Below, piece after piece: positions 48,477 to 58,041 of a stretch of DNA of 64,000 bases (the stretch's first letter is position 1; every line of letters starts with the position of its first letter). The DNA is taken from the NCBI RefSeq assembly GCF_024345835.1, contig NZ_JAGQBW010000001.1:1-64000 (forward strand), written 5' to 3'. The position numbers and the translations under genes are program-made. Source of the stretch: Synechococcus sp. HJ21-Hayes. Its GTDB lineage: Bacteria; Cyanobacteriota; Cyanobacteriia; PCC-6307; Cyanobiaceae. The notes under the pieces were generated by a model that searched no databases, was not told the origin of the DNA, and saw only the letters and a program-made list of their open reading frames with translations.

Positions 48477-49337
48477 GTGAGGCCCGTGCATCGCGCCGTT
48501 GAAGCCCTGCCGCCAGAGCTGGAGAACGCCCTGGCCAGGCTCCGCGCCCACATGGCTGGCTATCCCGCTGTGCTGGTGGCCTACTCCGGCGGCGTGGACA
48601 GCGCCCTCGTGGCGGCCATCGCCGCGGAGCAGCTGGGGGATCGCGCCCTGGCGGTGACCGGCGTCTCGCCGGCCCTGGCCCCCCATCTGCTGGATGAAGC
48701 CCGCCTGCAGGCCGACTGGATGGGCATCCGCCACCGGGAGATTCCCACGGCCGAGTTGAAGGATCCCGCCTACAGCAGCAACCCCAACGATCGCTGCTAC
48801 GCCTGCAAGCGCGAACTGCACGGGCTACTGGCCCTGGTGGCGCGGGAAACCCTTGCCCCTGGAGCCCCGCCCACCCAGGTGGTGGACGGCGTGAACCGCG
48901 ACGACCTAGGCGACCACCGGCCGGGCATCCAGGCCGCCCGCGAACGCGGGGTGGGCTCGCCGCTGGCGGAGCTGGGCATCGACAAGGCAGGCGTGCGGGC
49001 CATCTCCCGCAGCCTGGGCTTCCCCTGGTGGGACAAACCCGCTCAGCCCTGCCTGGCCTCCCGCTTCCCCTACGGCGACAGCATCAATGCCCAGCGCCTG
49101 CACCGGGTCGCCGGCGCCGAGGCCTGGTTGCGGCAGCAGGGGTTCCAGGAGCTGCGCGTGCGCAGCCAGGGGGAAACGGCCCGCATCGAACTGCCCAGCC
49201 ATCAGGTGGAGGCCCTGCTGCAGCGCGTGGAGCGACTGGAGCTGGTGCAGACCTTCCGCGAGCTGGGCTTTTCAGCCGTGAGCCTCGACCTGGAGGGACT
49301 GGTGAGCGGCAAACTCAACCGCGACCTGGCTCCCTGA
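48477..49337 (+). CDS. larE: LarE-type ATP-dependent sacrificial sulfur transferase
   Basis: 286 aa from GTG 48477; GTG 48459 or 48486 are possible. PP-loop SGGVDSALVAAIA near 36; CYACKRELH and QPCLASRFPYGDSI, the latter containing the cysteine that LarE of Lactobacillus gives up as sulfur donor. LarE adds sulfur to the nickel-pincer cofactor precursor. larB and larC are not in this window, so its substrate here is uncertain. Confidence 0.85.
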   Translation: MRPVHRAVEALPPELENALARLRAHMAGYPAVLVAYSGGVDSALVAAIAAEQLGDRALAVTGVSPALAPHLLDEARLQADWMGIRHREIPTAELKDPAYSSNPNDRCYACKRELHGLLALVARETLAPGAPPTQVVDGVNRDDLGDHRPGIQAARERGVGSPLAELGIDKAGVRAISRSLGFPWWDKPAQPCLASRFPYGDSINAQRLHRVAGAEAWLRQQGFQELRVRSQGETARIELPSHQVEALLQRVERLELVQTFRELGFSAVSLDLEGLVSGKLNRDLAP

Positions 49338-49346
49338 ACCGCGCAC

Positions 49347-49373
49347 AAAAAAGCCCCTCCGATCGGAGGGGCT
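49347..49373 (-). terminator. Intrinsic terminator of recF-speD
   Basis: Perfect 11-bp palindrome AGCCCCTCCGA/TCGGAGGGGCT (49352-49373); minus-strand U-tract of six (49347-49352). It lies 21 nt beyond the speD stop; it may also stop larE transcripts from the other side, though without a U-tract. Confidence 0.8.
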
Positions 49374-49393
49374 CAAGACCGGCAGAAAGCGGC

Positions 49394-49873
49394 TCAGGCC
49401 GCCGCCAACACCGGCTCCCGTTCGGCACCGGCCACGGAACCAGGGGTTTCGCGCCGGAAGCTCTTGAGCTTGTAGTTGCCGGCATTGAGCTCTTCGCTCA
49501 GCACAATGCAGGCGCGCTCCGGCATGGTGTGATCACCACAGGTGAACACATCCACAGCGGCGTAACCCGACTCGGGCCACGTGTGGATGGAGATATGGGA
49601 TTCGGCCAATAGAGCCAGCCCCGTCACACCCTGGGGGTCAAACCGGTGGGTGATCAGATTCAGGAGAGTGGCGCCAGCACGCTTTGCAGCGGTGGTGATG
49701 GCGTTCCTGAGGAAAGCCTCGTCGTCGAGCTTGGCGGGATCGCAGTTGTAGAGCTCGAGAATGCAGTGTTTGCCCACCATCTCGGTGGCACTGGGTGTTT
49801 GGGGGCTATTGGAGAAGGTGCTCTCAGCTCCGGTCCATCCCGGGTTCGGGTGGAGGCAGGCCGCTTGGGTCAT
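49394..49873 (-). CDS. speD: S-adenosylmethionine decarboxylase proenzyme
   Basis: 159 aa from ATG 49873 ([10 protein letters not shown]); ATG at [10 protein letters not shown] would be shorter. The self-cleavage site is E91-S92 in [20 protein letters not shown]; Ser92 becomes the pyruvoyl group. TCGDHTMPE carries a conserved Cys/His pair. It supplies decarboxylated AdoMet for spermidine. It follows recF by 26 nt, as in other picocyanobacteria, and is ended by a strong terminator. Confidence 0.95.
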   Translation of the reverse strand: MTQAACLHPNPGWTGAESTFSNSPQTPSATEMVGKHCILELYNCDPAKLDDEAFLRNAITTAAKRAGATLLNLITHRFDPQGVTGLALLAESHISIHTWPESGYAAVDVFTCGDHTMPERACIVLSEELNAGNYKLKSFRRETPGSVAGAEREPVLAAA

Positions 49874-49899
49874 CAGATCCAGGCAAACAGCCCACAACA

Positions 49900-51009
49900 C
49901 TAGCTGGCTGAGCTGATGGAACCGGCTGTCACAGTGACCATCTGCGAACATTCGTGCCAGCCGCCGCTGAAGGCCCCCAGGTGGGTGGCGCTCACGAGGC
50001 ATTGGTGCCCATCCCCCACGGCCTCCAGCAACAGCTGCTGGCGAGTGGGGTCCAACTCGGCCAGCACATCGTCGAGCAGAAGCAGCGGCGGTTCCCCCCA
50101 GAGCTGGTGCACCAGGTTCAGTTCCGCCAGCTTGAGCGCCAGCACAAGGGTGCGCTGCTGCCCCGCCGAGCCATAGCGCCGGGCCGGCTGTTCGCCGATC
50201 TCCAGGGCAATTTCATCCCGGTGGGGCCCCACGGTGCACTGGCCCAGACGCAGCTCCGTGTCGCGCTGGGTCCGCAGCTGCTCCAGCAGAGCCTCTCGCC
50301 AGGGGCCTTCGGCCTCCTCCCCCTCCAGCAGGCTGCCAGGCTGGTAGCGCAGGTGCAGCTGCTCACGGCCACCACTGAGCCGTTCCTGCCAAGTCGCCGC
50401 CAGGGGCTGCAGCCGCGTGAGGGCCCGCAAGCGGCGGCGATGCAGACGGGTACCCACCAGGGCCATCTGCTGATCAAAGACCTCCAGCAAATCCCCCAGA
50501 TGCCCCTGGCCCAGGCCCCGCCGCAGCAGCTGGGCCCGCTGGCGCAGCAAGCGGCCGTAACGGCTGAGCAGTTCGGCGTACACGGGCTCCAGCTGCAGCA
50601 CCACCCGATCCAGCCACTGACGCCGCAGGGCCGGCTCACCCCGCACCAGCTCGAGATCCAGGGCGCTGAAGCCCACACAGCGCAGCGGACCAATCAACTC
50701 GTGCTGTCGCTCTAGCAGCTTGCCGTTGCGGCGTGCCTGGCGACCGCCCTGGCGACGCAACTCCAGCTCCAGCCGATCGCCATCCGCACACTCGGCAGCG
50801 ATCAGGGCCTGGCGCTCCCCCTGCTGGATCAGATCCCGATCAGCGCTGCAGCGATGGGAGCGCAGGCTGCCCAGCAACTCCACGGCCTCCAACAGGTTCG
50901 ACTTGCCCTCGCCATTGCTGCCGATCACCAACAGCCGCGGCGCGTCGAGGCTCAGGCTGAGCCGGCCATAGTTGCGGAAGTGCAGCAGCTCCAGGCGATG
51001 CAGCCGAAT
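49900..51009 (-). CDS. recF: DNA replication/repair protein RecF, apparent ATT start
   Basis: Homology to RecF requires the sequence [20 protein letters not shown], which lies in frame upstream of the first ordinary start (TTG 50931). The best start is ATT at 51009-51007, giving 369 aa. Walker A is GSNGEGKSN (near 30), the signature is [18 protein letters not shown] and Walker [13 protein letters not shown]. RecF loads RecA at gaps. No ATG, GTG or TTG lies at the proper place. tRNA-Arg lies divergently 58 nt away. speD follows. Confidence 0.9.
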   Translation of the reverse strand: MRLHRLELLHFRNYGRLSLSLDAPRLLVIGSNGEGKSNLLEAVELLGSLRSHRCSADRDLIQQGERQALIAAECADGDRLELELRRQGGRQARRNGKLLERQHELIGPLRCVGFSALDLELVRGEPALRRQWLDRVVLQLEPVYAELLSRYGRLLRQRAQLLRRGLGQGHLGDLLEVFDQQMALVGTRLHRRRLRALTRLQPLAATWQERLSGGREQLHLRYQPGSLLEGEEAEGPWREALLEQLRTQRDTELRLGQCTVGPHRDEIALEIGEQPARRYGSAGQQRTLVLALKLAELNLVHQLWGEPPLLLLDDVLAELDPTRQQLLLEAVGDGHQCLVSATHLGAFSGGWHECSQMVTVTAGSISSAS

Positions 51010-51067
51010 GGGTCTGGGGCCGTCTGACGGGTAAGGTAAGTCCCGTGAAGGGATCCGATCCCTGCAC

Positions 51068-51141
51068 GGGCATGTAGCTCAGTTGGATAGAGCGTCAGAT
51101 TCCGGTTCTGAATGTCGGGGGTTCGAGTCCCTCCATGCTCG
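51068..51141 (+). tRNA. trnR-CCG: tRNA-Arg (CCG)
   Basis: 74 nt. Acceptor GGGCATG/CATGCTC with one G-U pair, discriminator G, D arm GCTCAGTTGGATAGAGC, anticodon CCG in CAGATTCCGGTTCTG, T arm GGGGGTTCGAGTCCCT. No encoded CCA. Confidence 0.95.
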
Positions 51142-51203
51142 TTAGCTTCAGGTCCTGCAAGGTGCAGGCCAACCCTCCCGATCTCTAGGCCCAGCCCACT
51201 GGA

Positions 51204-51674
51204 CTAGAGACGCAGGCCCATGGCACGGATGCCGCCGGGATCCACAACAAAGCCATGGCGCCGCAGGGCCTCCAGAGCCACCGGTGGTGCGGCCACCGAA
51301 ATGCTGCACCCGGGCAACTCCCGCCGCAGACGCCCGAGGGCACCATGCACCAGCACGAGCAGCAGTTGCTGCGCATGCTCGGTTTCGCTGGGGTGCACGC
51401 TGAGGTCCCAGAGGTTGGCATTGAGGGCCAGATCACTGGTGGCCCGCACAAATCCCACCAACGCACCGGCGCTGTTGCGCATGGTGAGCTGCCAGGCACT
51501 GCGGGCCAGAGCCTTCTCCAACCGCTCAAAGCCGCGGGAGGGATCACCGCAGGCCACGAGCAGACCATTGAGCTCCGCCGCTGCGGGGGGCGCCCCGGCC
51601 TCAAGGCTGTAGCCCTCCGGCAACACCGGCGGCTGGGGCTGACTGCGAAAGGGAATCAAGAGCGAATCCAGCAC
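51204..51674 (-). CDS. GNAT-family N-acetyltransferase
   Basis: 156 aa from GTG 51674 (LDSLLIPFRSQPQPPVLPEG); ATG 51725 would overlap ppc. GALVGFVRATSDLALNANLW and DLSVHPSETEHAQQLLLVLV fit acetyl-CoA-binding GNAT core strands, and the C-terminus GFVVDPGGIRAMGL is conserved in cyanobacteria. The substrate is unknown. It follows ppc by 16 nt and is the last gene of the trpE-gshA-ppc transcript. Confidence 0.8.
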   Translation of the reverse strand: MLDSLLIPFRSQPQPPVLPEGYSLEAGAPPAAAELNGLLVACGDPSRGFERLEKALARSAWQLTMRNSAGALVGFVRATSDLALNANLWDLSVHPSETEHAQQLLLVLVHGALGRLRRELPGCSISVAAPPVALEALRRHGFVVDPGGIRAMGLRL

Positions 51675-51690
51675 GGGCCCAGAAAACTCC

Positions 51691-54600
51691 TCAACCCGTG
51701 TTCCGCATGCCGGCTGCAATGCCATTGATGGTGAGCAGGGCACCACGCAACAGTTCACTGCGGCTGTAGGTGCGCCCGTCATCGCTGGCGGCGGCCTCAC
51801 TCATGGGGGGCTGGCGGTTCTGATCCCGCAGGCGCCGCAGCAGAGCCACCTGCAGGAAGCCCAGGGGAATGATTGTGCGATTGCGCAACTCCACGGAGAG
51901 TTGCAGGGCTGGATCACCATCCAGCAAGCGCTGGTGGCCGGTGATCGCCAGCACCAGATCACGGGTGAGCACAAACTCCTTGGCGATCACCTCGAAGATC
52001 TGCTCAAAGGCCTCGCGCGATTCAGCCCGTCCCAACGACTGCACGTAATGGTGGGCCAGGTCCAGATCCACTTTGGAGAGGGTCATCTCCACCTTGGAGA
52101 TGAGCATGCGGAAGAAGGGCCAGCGCTGGTACAAGCGCTGGAACAGCTCCAGTTGGCCGGGGTCGGCGTCCACCTCTTCCTGCAGGGCGGCTCCCACTCC
52201 GAACCAGCTGGGCAACAGGAAGCGGCTCTGGGTCCAGCCGAAGACCCAGGGAATCGCCCGCAGGCTGGAGAGATCCTTGGCGCCACTCTTGCGCCTGGCC
52301 GGGCGGCTGGAGATCTGCAACTTGCTGATCTCCTCAATCGGGGTGACCTGCTGGAAGAAGGCCACCAGATCGGGGTTCTCGTGCACCAGGGCCCGGTAGT
52401 GGCTGCGGGAGCGGGCCGCCAACCGCACCATCAGCTCGTTCCAGCTGGGGGTGTCGTCCACATGGCTGGTGACCAGGCTGTTCTGCAGCACCGCCGTGGT
52501 AACCGTTTCCAGGTTATAGAGCGCCAACTCCGGCAGGGAATATTTGGACGCCAGCACCTCACCCTGCTCCGTGATCTTGATGCGACCGCTGAGGGTGCCG
52601 CTGGGCTGGGCCAAGATCGCCTGGTAGGCAGGCCCACCGCCACGCCCCACGGAACCGCCACGGCCGTGGAAGATGCGCAGGGCAACGTCGTGGCGGGTGG
52701 CGAGCTGCTGCAGGGCGATCTGAGCCTGGTGAATCTCCCAGTTACTGGAGAGGAAGCCGGAATCCTTGTTGCTGTCGGAGTACCCGAGCATCAGCTCCTG
52801 CAGGGGCCGGCTGGTGGGGCTGCTGCTCACCAGCAACTGGCGGTAAAAGGGCTCCTGGAACAGCCGCTCCATCACCGCTGGGGCGGCCTTGAGGTCTTCC
52901 ACCGTTTCAAATAACGGCACGACCAGTAGGTCGGAACGCTGGGCCATGGGATCCACCAGTCCGGCCTCCTTGGCCAGCAGGAGCACCTCCAGCAGATCCG
53001 ACACCGTGTGACTCATGGAGATCACATAGGTGCGACAGATGCGGCCTCCGAACTCCTGCTGCAGGCGATGCAGCATGCGCAGCACGTCGAAGGTTTCAGC
53101 CGTGGCGGGCGTCCACTGCACTGCAGGGGGAATCAGGGGCCTCCGGGTCTTGAGCTCGGTGAGCAACCACTGCACCTTCTGCTCCTCATCCATCTCGGAG
53201 TAGGGCTGGGACAGCTGCAGATAGCGGCTCAGCTCATCGAGGGCATCACTATGGCGGGTGCTCTCCTGGCGAATATCCAGGCTGGCGAGGCAGAACGCAA
53301 AGGTGTGCACCTGGGCGATCAGGCCCTGCAGCGGTTCACAGCTCAGACCCGTGCCCTGCAGGCTGTCCTGGATCAGTTCCAGGTCGCAGCGGAACTCAGT
53401 GACGGAGGCGTAGTGGAGTTCCGGAGCCGGGGCCGGGGCCAGGGAGCCCTGGCCAAAGTCCGGCAGCGCCGGCTTGGCATCGCCCGGGGCTTCCCAACCG
53501 GCGGCGGCAAGCTGCTGGTTGCGCTGCTGGGTGAGCTTGAGGCGCTCCAGCACGTAGCTGATCTTGAGGCGATAGGGCTCCAGCCGATAACGGGCAGCGC
53601 GCTCCTCATAGATCTCCGGAAAGCGCAGCCTGTCCATCTCGAGCGACTCGAGCAAGGGAGCGCTCACCTGGCTCCACTGCATCGAGATACTGAGCTGATC
53701 GCGCAGATCAGCCACGGCCGCGATGTAGCGATCCAGCATCAGCTGGCGCTGGTAACAGGCCGTGCGCCAGGTGATCTCAGGGGTCACCGACGGGTTTCCG
53801 TCGCGGTCTGAGCCCACCCAGGAGCCAAAGGTGCAGAAGGCATCACTGGGGGGCACCACATCGGGGTAGTTGGCCGCCAAGGCCGTGCGGATGCGCTGGC
53901 GCAGCTGTGGCATGGCCCCAAACAACACTTGCTGGAAGTAGTGGAGGGCGTAATCCACTTCGTCCAGCACGGAGGGCTTGAACTGGTGCAGTTCATCGGT
54001 ACGCCACCAGAGCCGGATCTCCTCCTCCAGCTGCTGGCGCAGGCTGTGGCGATCATCCACGTTGAGGGGCTGGTTCTGCTGCAGTTTCTGGATCAGGGCC
54101 GCCACCCGACGCTGCTTGTGGCGCACGGTGTGCCGCACGATCTCGGTGGGGTGAGCCGTGAACACCAGGCGAATGTCCAACTCCTGCAGCAGATGCTCGA
54201 TCTGGGCGGGCGGCACCCCCAGGCCCCGCAGCCGGGCAAAGAGCTCCCGGAAGGTGGCCGGCTCGGTCTGGGTGGCCAGCGGCGGGATGAAGGGATCGCT
54301 GACCGATTCGGGGTGCTGGGCCTGGAGGCTGGCGAGATAGCTGTCTTCCTCGATGTGCTGCTCGAGGATGTTGACCAGCTGGAAATAGAGGGAAAAGGCC
54401 CGGGCCGCGGCGATGGCTTCCGCCAGGTCCATGTCGCGGATCAACTGCACGATCGCAGCGGTGGCTGCCTCCGAGGCCTGATCGGGAGCGCCGCCTTCAA
54501 TACCATTGCTGAGCTCCTTCATGCGCAGCAGGCGCTCGGCCTGCTGGGGGGGGCACTCACTGCGCAGCACGGTCTGCCAGAGGTCTTCCACCAGCTCGAG

Positions 54601-54732
54601 ACGTTCACCCAGCAGGCGCATCACCCTCGGCTCAGCGGCACCTGCCACAAGGCCGGTTGCGAGATCAGAGCCAGTGGCAGCGAGGGTTGGCCCCATGGAG
54701 GTGGGCACGGCAAGCGGGCGATCCATGATCAT
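51691..54732 (-). CDS. ppc: Phosphoenolpyruvate carboxylase
   Basis: 1013 aa, a full-length cyanobacterial PEPC. Catalytic motifs: [14 protein letters not shown] (His), [28 protein letters not shown] and [20 protein letters not shown]. The C-terminus ends RNTG, invariant for the allosteric/active-site tail. It fixes bicarbonate to PEP to make oxaloacetate. The start (MIMDRPLAV) overlaps the gshA stop by 4 bp, implying coupling. Confidence 0.98.
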   Translation of the reverse strand: MIMDRPLAVPTSMGPTLAATGSDLATGLVAGAAEPRVMRLLGERLELVEDLWQTVLRSECPPQQAERLLRMKELSNGIEGGAPDQASEAATAAIVQLIRDMDLAEAIAAARAFSLYFQLVNILEQHIEEDSYLASLQAQHPESVSDPFIPPLATQTEPATFRELFARLRGLGVPPAQIEHLLQELDIRLVFTAHPTEIVRHTVRHKQRRVAALIQKLQQNQPLNVDDRHSLRQQLEEEIRLWWRTDELHQFKPSVLDEVDYALHYFQQVLFGAMPQLRQRIRTALAANYPDVVPPSDAFCTFGSWVGSDRDGNPSVTPEITWRTACYQRQLMLDRYIAAVADLRDQLSISMQWSQVSAPLLESLEMDRLRFPEIYEERAARYRLEPYRLKISYVLERLKLTQQRNQQLAAAGWEAPGDAKPALPDFGQGSLAPAPAPELHYASVTEFRCDLELIQDSLQGTGLSCEPLQGLIAQVHTFAFCLASLDIRQESTRHSDALDELSRYLQLSQPYSEMDEEQKVQWLLTELKTRRPLIPPAVQWTPATAETFDVLRMLHRLQQEFGGRICRTYVISMSHTVSDLLEVLLLAKEAGLVDPMAQRSDLLVVPLFETVEDLKAAPAVMERLFQEPFYRQLLVSSSPTSRPLQELMLGYSDSNKDSGFLSSNWEIHQAQIALQQLATRHDVALRIFHGRGGSVGRGGGPAYQAILAQPSGTLSGRIKITEQGEVLASKYSLPELALYNLETVTTAVLQNSLVTSHVDDTPSWNELMVRLAARSRSHYRALVHENPDLVAFFQQVTPIEEISKLQISSRPARRKSGAKDLSSLRAIPWVFGWTQSRFLLPSWFGVGAALQEEVDADPGQLELFQRLYQRWPFFRMLISKVEMTLSKVDLDLAHHYVQSLGRAESREAFEQIFEVIAKEFVLTRDLVLAITGHQRLLDGDPALQLSVELRNRTIIPLGFLQVALLRRLRDQNRQPPMSEAAASDDGRTYSRSELLRGALLTINGIAAGMRNTG

Positions 54733-55886
54733 CCCAAAGTGTCGGCTCGATCTGTCGCAAGGCCTGCATTCAGCCTGACCTCCAGCGCGGCCATCGCCGC
54801 CGCGCCATCGGCCACCAACGCGGCAACCGAGGCATCGTCAGCGTGGGCGGCCAACCACTGCATGGCCTGATTCCCCTGGCTAAGCACCTGCTGCACAGGC
54901 ACTAGGACGCCCTGCAGGCCCAGCTCTGCCGCCAGGGGGGCCATGGCTTCCAGCTCCGCGGCGATCCAGTCGCGGGCGATCACCGGCTCCCCTGTCCGCC
55001 AGTGGTGCAGGTGGGCCTCCAGGCTGCTGCGAGCGGCACTGCGGTCGTTGGCGTCGGCCAGCTCAGCCAGCTGCTCAGCATCCAGGGCACTGGCCCGTAG
55101 CGGATCGTGACTGGCGGGGTCATGCAGCAGCTGATGAATGCGGAGTTCCGCGAAGGCCGTGACCGCCAGCAACAGCTCCGGATCGGCGATGAGATCACAG
55201 ATGCGGATCTCGAGGCGATTGAGATCGTGGGGTCGGTCCTCACCATTGGGGCGCACGGAGGTCCAGAGATGGCGCACGTTCTGCATCGTGCCGAGGGCCA
55301 GCTGCTGCTCCACCCAGCGGATGTAGTGCGGATGGCTGGTGAACAGGGGCACCTGCTCGGGCGTGATCGGGAACTGCAACCAGCGCTGGGAATGGGCGCC
55401 GCTCACGCGGCCATCCACAAAGGGGGAACAGGCACTGAGGGCCAGCAACAGGGCCGCCTCACAGCGCACCAAGCGGCAGGCCGCAAACAGGGCATCCATA
55501 TCGGTGAGGCCCAGATTGATATGCACACTGGCCGTCACCACCCGGGTGCCATAGCTGGCCTCGATGTAGGCGTGATAGGGGTTGTCGGGGTTGGAGCGCT
55601 CGAAGCGGGTGCTGTCGCCCGTGCTCAGGGTGCTGCCGGGCAGCAGGGTGAGCCCCCGCTGAGCCAGCCACGGCCGCAGCCGCCGGCGGGGCTCCAATAG
55701 CAGCTCAAGCTGGGCCGGGTAGCTGGCATCCGGGGGGGTGGTGTACTCGAGATTGCGGCAATCGGGCTCGGTCACAAAGCCCTCGAGGGCCGCCGCCGCT
55801 TCAGCCGAGCAACCCACCACCGTCCCGTCGGGCTTACCGGTGAACAGCTCCACCTCAAAGCCCTTGAGCAGAAGAGTCCCTGTCAT
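54729..55886 (-). CDS. gshA: Glutamate-cysteine ligase (cyanobacterial type)
   Basis: 385 aa. [40 protein letters not shown] and [20 protein letters not shown] fit the GCS2-related GshA used by cyanobacteria and proteobacteria. It makes gamma-glutamylcysteine, the first step of glutathione synthesis. Start and stop overlap trpE and ppc by 4 bp each. Confidence 0.93.
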   Translation of the reverse strand: MTGTLLLKGFEVELFTGKPDGTVVGCSAEAAAALEGFVTEPDCRNLEYTTPPDASYPAQLELLLEPRRRLRPWLAQRGLTLLPGSTLSTGDSTRFERSNPDNPYHAYIEASYGTRVVTASVHINLGLTDMDALFAACRLVRCEAALLLALSACSPFVDGRVSGAHSQRWLQFPITPEQVPLFTSHPHYIRWVEQQLALGTMQNVRHLWTSVRPNGEDRPHDLNRLEIRICDLIADPELLLAVTAFAELRIHQLLHDPASHDPLRASALDAEQLAELADANDRSAARSSLEAHLHHWRTGEPVIARDWIAAELEAMAPLAAELGLQGVLVPVQQVLSQGNQAMQWLAAHADDASVAALVADGAAAMAALEVRLNAGLATDRADTLG

Positions 55887-57406
55887 TGCAGGCAGGCCAG
55901 AGCCTTGAGCATGCCGCGCGCCTTGTTGAGGGTTTCCTGGTACTCCGAGGCTGGCACCGAATCGGCCACGAGGCCGGCACCAGCCTGCACCTGGACCCGC
56001 CAGCTGCCATCGGCACTGGGCAGCACCACCATGGTGCGAATGGTGATGGCGGTGTTCAAGGCGCCCCCCAGATCCATGGCGCCATAAACGCCGGAATAGG
56101 GGCCCCGCGCATCGGGCTCGAGCTGGTTGATCAGCTGCATGGCCCGAATCTTGGGGGCGCCACTCACGGTGCCTGCCGGGAAGGAGGCCATCAGCAGATC
56201 CCAGACATCGTGCCGATGATCCAGCAACCCCTCCACTTCGCTCACGATGTGCATGACGTGGGAGTAGCGCTCGATCACCATCAGCTCGCTCACGCCCACG
56301 GTGCCAGGCTCACAGACACGGCCGAGGTCGTTGCGGCCCAGATCCACCAGCATCACGTGCTCGGCGCGCTCCTTGGGATCCGCCAACAGATCGGCCTCCA
56401 GGGCCCTGTCCTCCGCCGGATCGGCGCCACGGGGCCGGGTACCGGCGATGGGCCGCAGGGAGGCCTTCACCCGGCCACTACCATCGGCCAGGGGTTCGGC
56501 CTTCACCATCACCTCAGGGCTGGAGCCAATCAGGTGCCAGCCGCCGAAGTTAAAGAAAGCCATGTACGGCGAGGGGTTCACCATCCGCAGGCTGCGATAG
56601 AGCTCAAAGGGCTCGCGCTGAATCTGGGTTTCCAGGCGCTGGCTGATCACCAGCTGGAACACGTCACCGGCAGCGATGTGCTCTTTGGCTGTGAGCACCG
56701 CCGCTTCGAAGTCGTCGCGGCTGCGATTGCTGCGGGTCTCGAGCTCCAGGCCAGGGCTGTCATGCCAGTCGAGCGGAGTCACGCCGGGGGGCAAAGGCTG
56801 ATGCATCTGGCCCTCCAGGGCATCCAGGCGGGCCACGGCAGCGTCGTAGGCCGCGGCCGGATCCGCGGCGGCCGTGAGGTCGGCATAGGCCACCGCGGTG
56901 ATCTGGCGCTTCACCTGGTCGAACACCAGCAGGCTGTCGGCCAACATCCAGCAGCCATCGGGCGGCCCATCGGGCGCCGTGGGGTGCACCGGCACGCTGG
57001 GTTCAATCCAGCGGATCAATTCATATCCCCAGAAGCCAAACAGCTGGCCCACCGGCGGAAGCCCTGGCACCGGCGGAGCGCTGTAGGGCGCCAGGGCCTG
57101 GCGGAGCAGGTCGAACGGGTTGCCCTGATGGTTGTCGCAGCGACCATCCCGCCAGCGCTGCTCAGCCCGATCCGCGCGCACCGTGAGGGTCCACAGGGGA
57201 TCACTCACCACAAAGCTCCAGCGGCCAATGCGCTCACCACCCTCCACCGACTCCAGCAGCACGCCGTGGTCGCTGGAGGCCCCCACCTTCAACCATGTGG
57301 TGAGGGGAGTTTCCAGATCAGCCGGCCAGCAGCGCACCAGGGGGATGAAGGTGCTGCCCGCCGCGGCCTGGTCCAGAAAGGTGGCGCGATCGGGGGAAGG
57401 CATCAC
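55883..57406 (-). CDS. trpE: Anthranilate synthase component I
   Basis: 507 aa. Chorismate-binding signatures: GSSPEVMVKAE, RPIAGTRPRGADPAEDRALE, HVMLVDLGRNDLGRVCEPG and FPAGTVSGAPKIRAM. It makes anthranilate with TrpG for tryptophan; no fused TrpG domain is present. It begins 93 nt after psaD, beyond the psaD terminator, so it has its own promoter or depends on read-through. Confidence 0.96.
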   Translation of the reverse strand: MMPSPDRATFLDQAAAGSTFIPLVRCWPADLETPLTTWLKVGASSDHGVLLESVEGGERIGRWSFVVSDPLWTLTVRADRAEQRWRDGRCDNHQGNPFDLLRQALAPYSAPPVPGLPPVGQLFGFWGYELIRWIEPSVPVHPTAPDGPPDGCWMLADSLLVFDQVKRQITAVAYADLTAAADPAAAYDAAVARLDALEGQMHQPLPPGVTPLDWHDSPGLELETRSNRSRDDFEAAVLTAKEHIAAGDVFQLVISQRLETQIQREPFELYRSLRMVNPSPYMAFFNFGGWHLIGSSPEVMVKAEPLADGSGRVKASLRPIAGTRPRGADPAEDRALEADLLADPKERAEHVMLVDLGRNDLGRVCEPGTVGVSELMVIERYSHVMHIVSEVEGLLDHRHDVWDLLMASFPAGTVSGAPKIRAMQLINQLEPDARGPYSGVYGAMDLGGALNTAITIRTMVVLPSADGSWRVQVQAGAGLVADSVPASEYQETLNKARGMLKALACLQ

Positions 57407-57420
57407 GGCAACGGGCAGGC

Positions 57421-57445
57421 AAAAAAAACGGGGCGCCTGGCCCCG
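57421..57445 (-). terminator. Intrinsic terminator of psaD
   Basis: 6-bp GC stem CGGGGC/GCCCCG (57429-57434 and 57440-57445), 5-nt loop, then eight U on the minus strand (57421-57428). It lies 53 nt after the psaD stop and 15 nt before the trpE start. Confidence 0.85.
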
Positions 57446-57498
57446 CCTTTATAGAGGTTGGCTGGGCTGCGGCCTTGATGGGCGCAACCCGGATTCGA

Positions 57499-57921
57499 TC
57501 AGGAATCGAAGGTGTTCTTGCCAGTGAACTTGATACTGGAGGGGTTGCCGTTCTGGCCGATGCGACGGGCATTGTGCCCCACCATCACCCGACCTTCGTT
57601 CACTTTCTCAGGGAACACGCCGTCCTTGGGATGCAGGAACTCGGTGTCACCACCGGGGAAGATCCGATAGATCTTGTAGTCCTCGATCCGGGGCTTGAAC
57701 TTGGTGCGGAGCTGGGTGCCCAGGGCCAGGCACTGCTCCTTGCGGGCGAAGTACATGATGTTCTCGCCCTCGTTCATGTGGGCGGCGCCACCGGTGGGGA
57801 GCTCGAAGGCCTGAACCTTGGAGCTGGTCCAAGTGATGGCGTACTTCTCTTCGGTTTCAGCGGCGTTGAGCAGACCGCCCGTGCTGCCGATGTACTTCGG
57901 GAGTTGACCGCTCAATGCCAT
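57499..57921 (-). CDS. psaD: Photosystem I reaction centre subunit II (PsaD)
   Basis: 140 aa from ATG 57921 ([20 protein letters not shown]); an upstream in-frame ATG is not conserved. [39 protein letters not shown] and [18 protein letters not shown] are diagnostic. PsaD is the stromal docking site of ferredoxin on PSI. Followed by a terminator. Confidence 0.98.
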   Translation of the reverse strand: MALSGQLPKYIGSTGGLLNAAETEEKYAITWTSSKVQAFELPTGGAAHMNEGENIMYFARKEQCLALGTQLRTKFKPRIEDYKIYRIFPGGDTEFLHPKDGVFPEKVNEGRVMVGHNARRIGQNGNPSSIKFTGKNTFDS

Positions 57922-58041
57922 GGCTTTTTCAGAGAAGGGTCCTGAGAAGGGAATCGGCAGACCGTTTCGCTCGGAAGCTAGCACCGTGTTTTGGGGCAGA
58001 CAGACGGGTCTGGCCCTCTCTTCACACCCGTCAACAAACGC

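Noticed and set aside
55886-57454. 522-aa plus-strand ORF across trpE
   Set aside because: Antisense shadow of trpE; no protein family signature.
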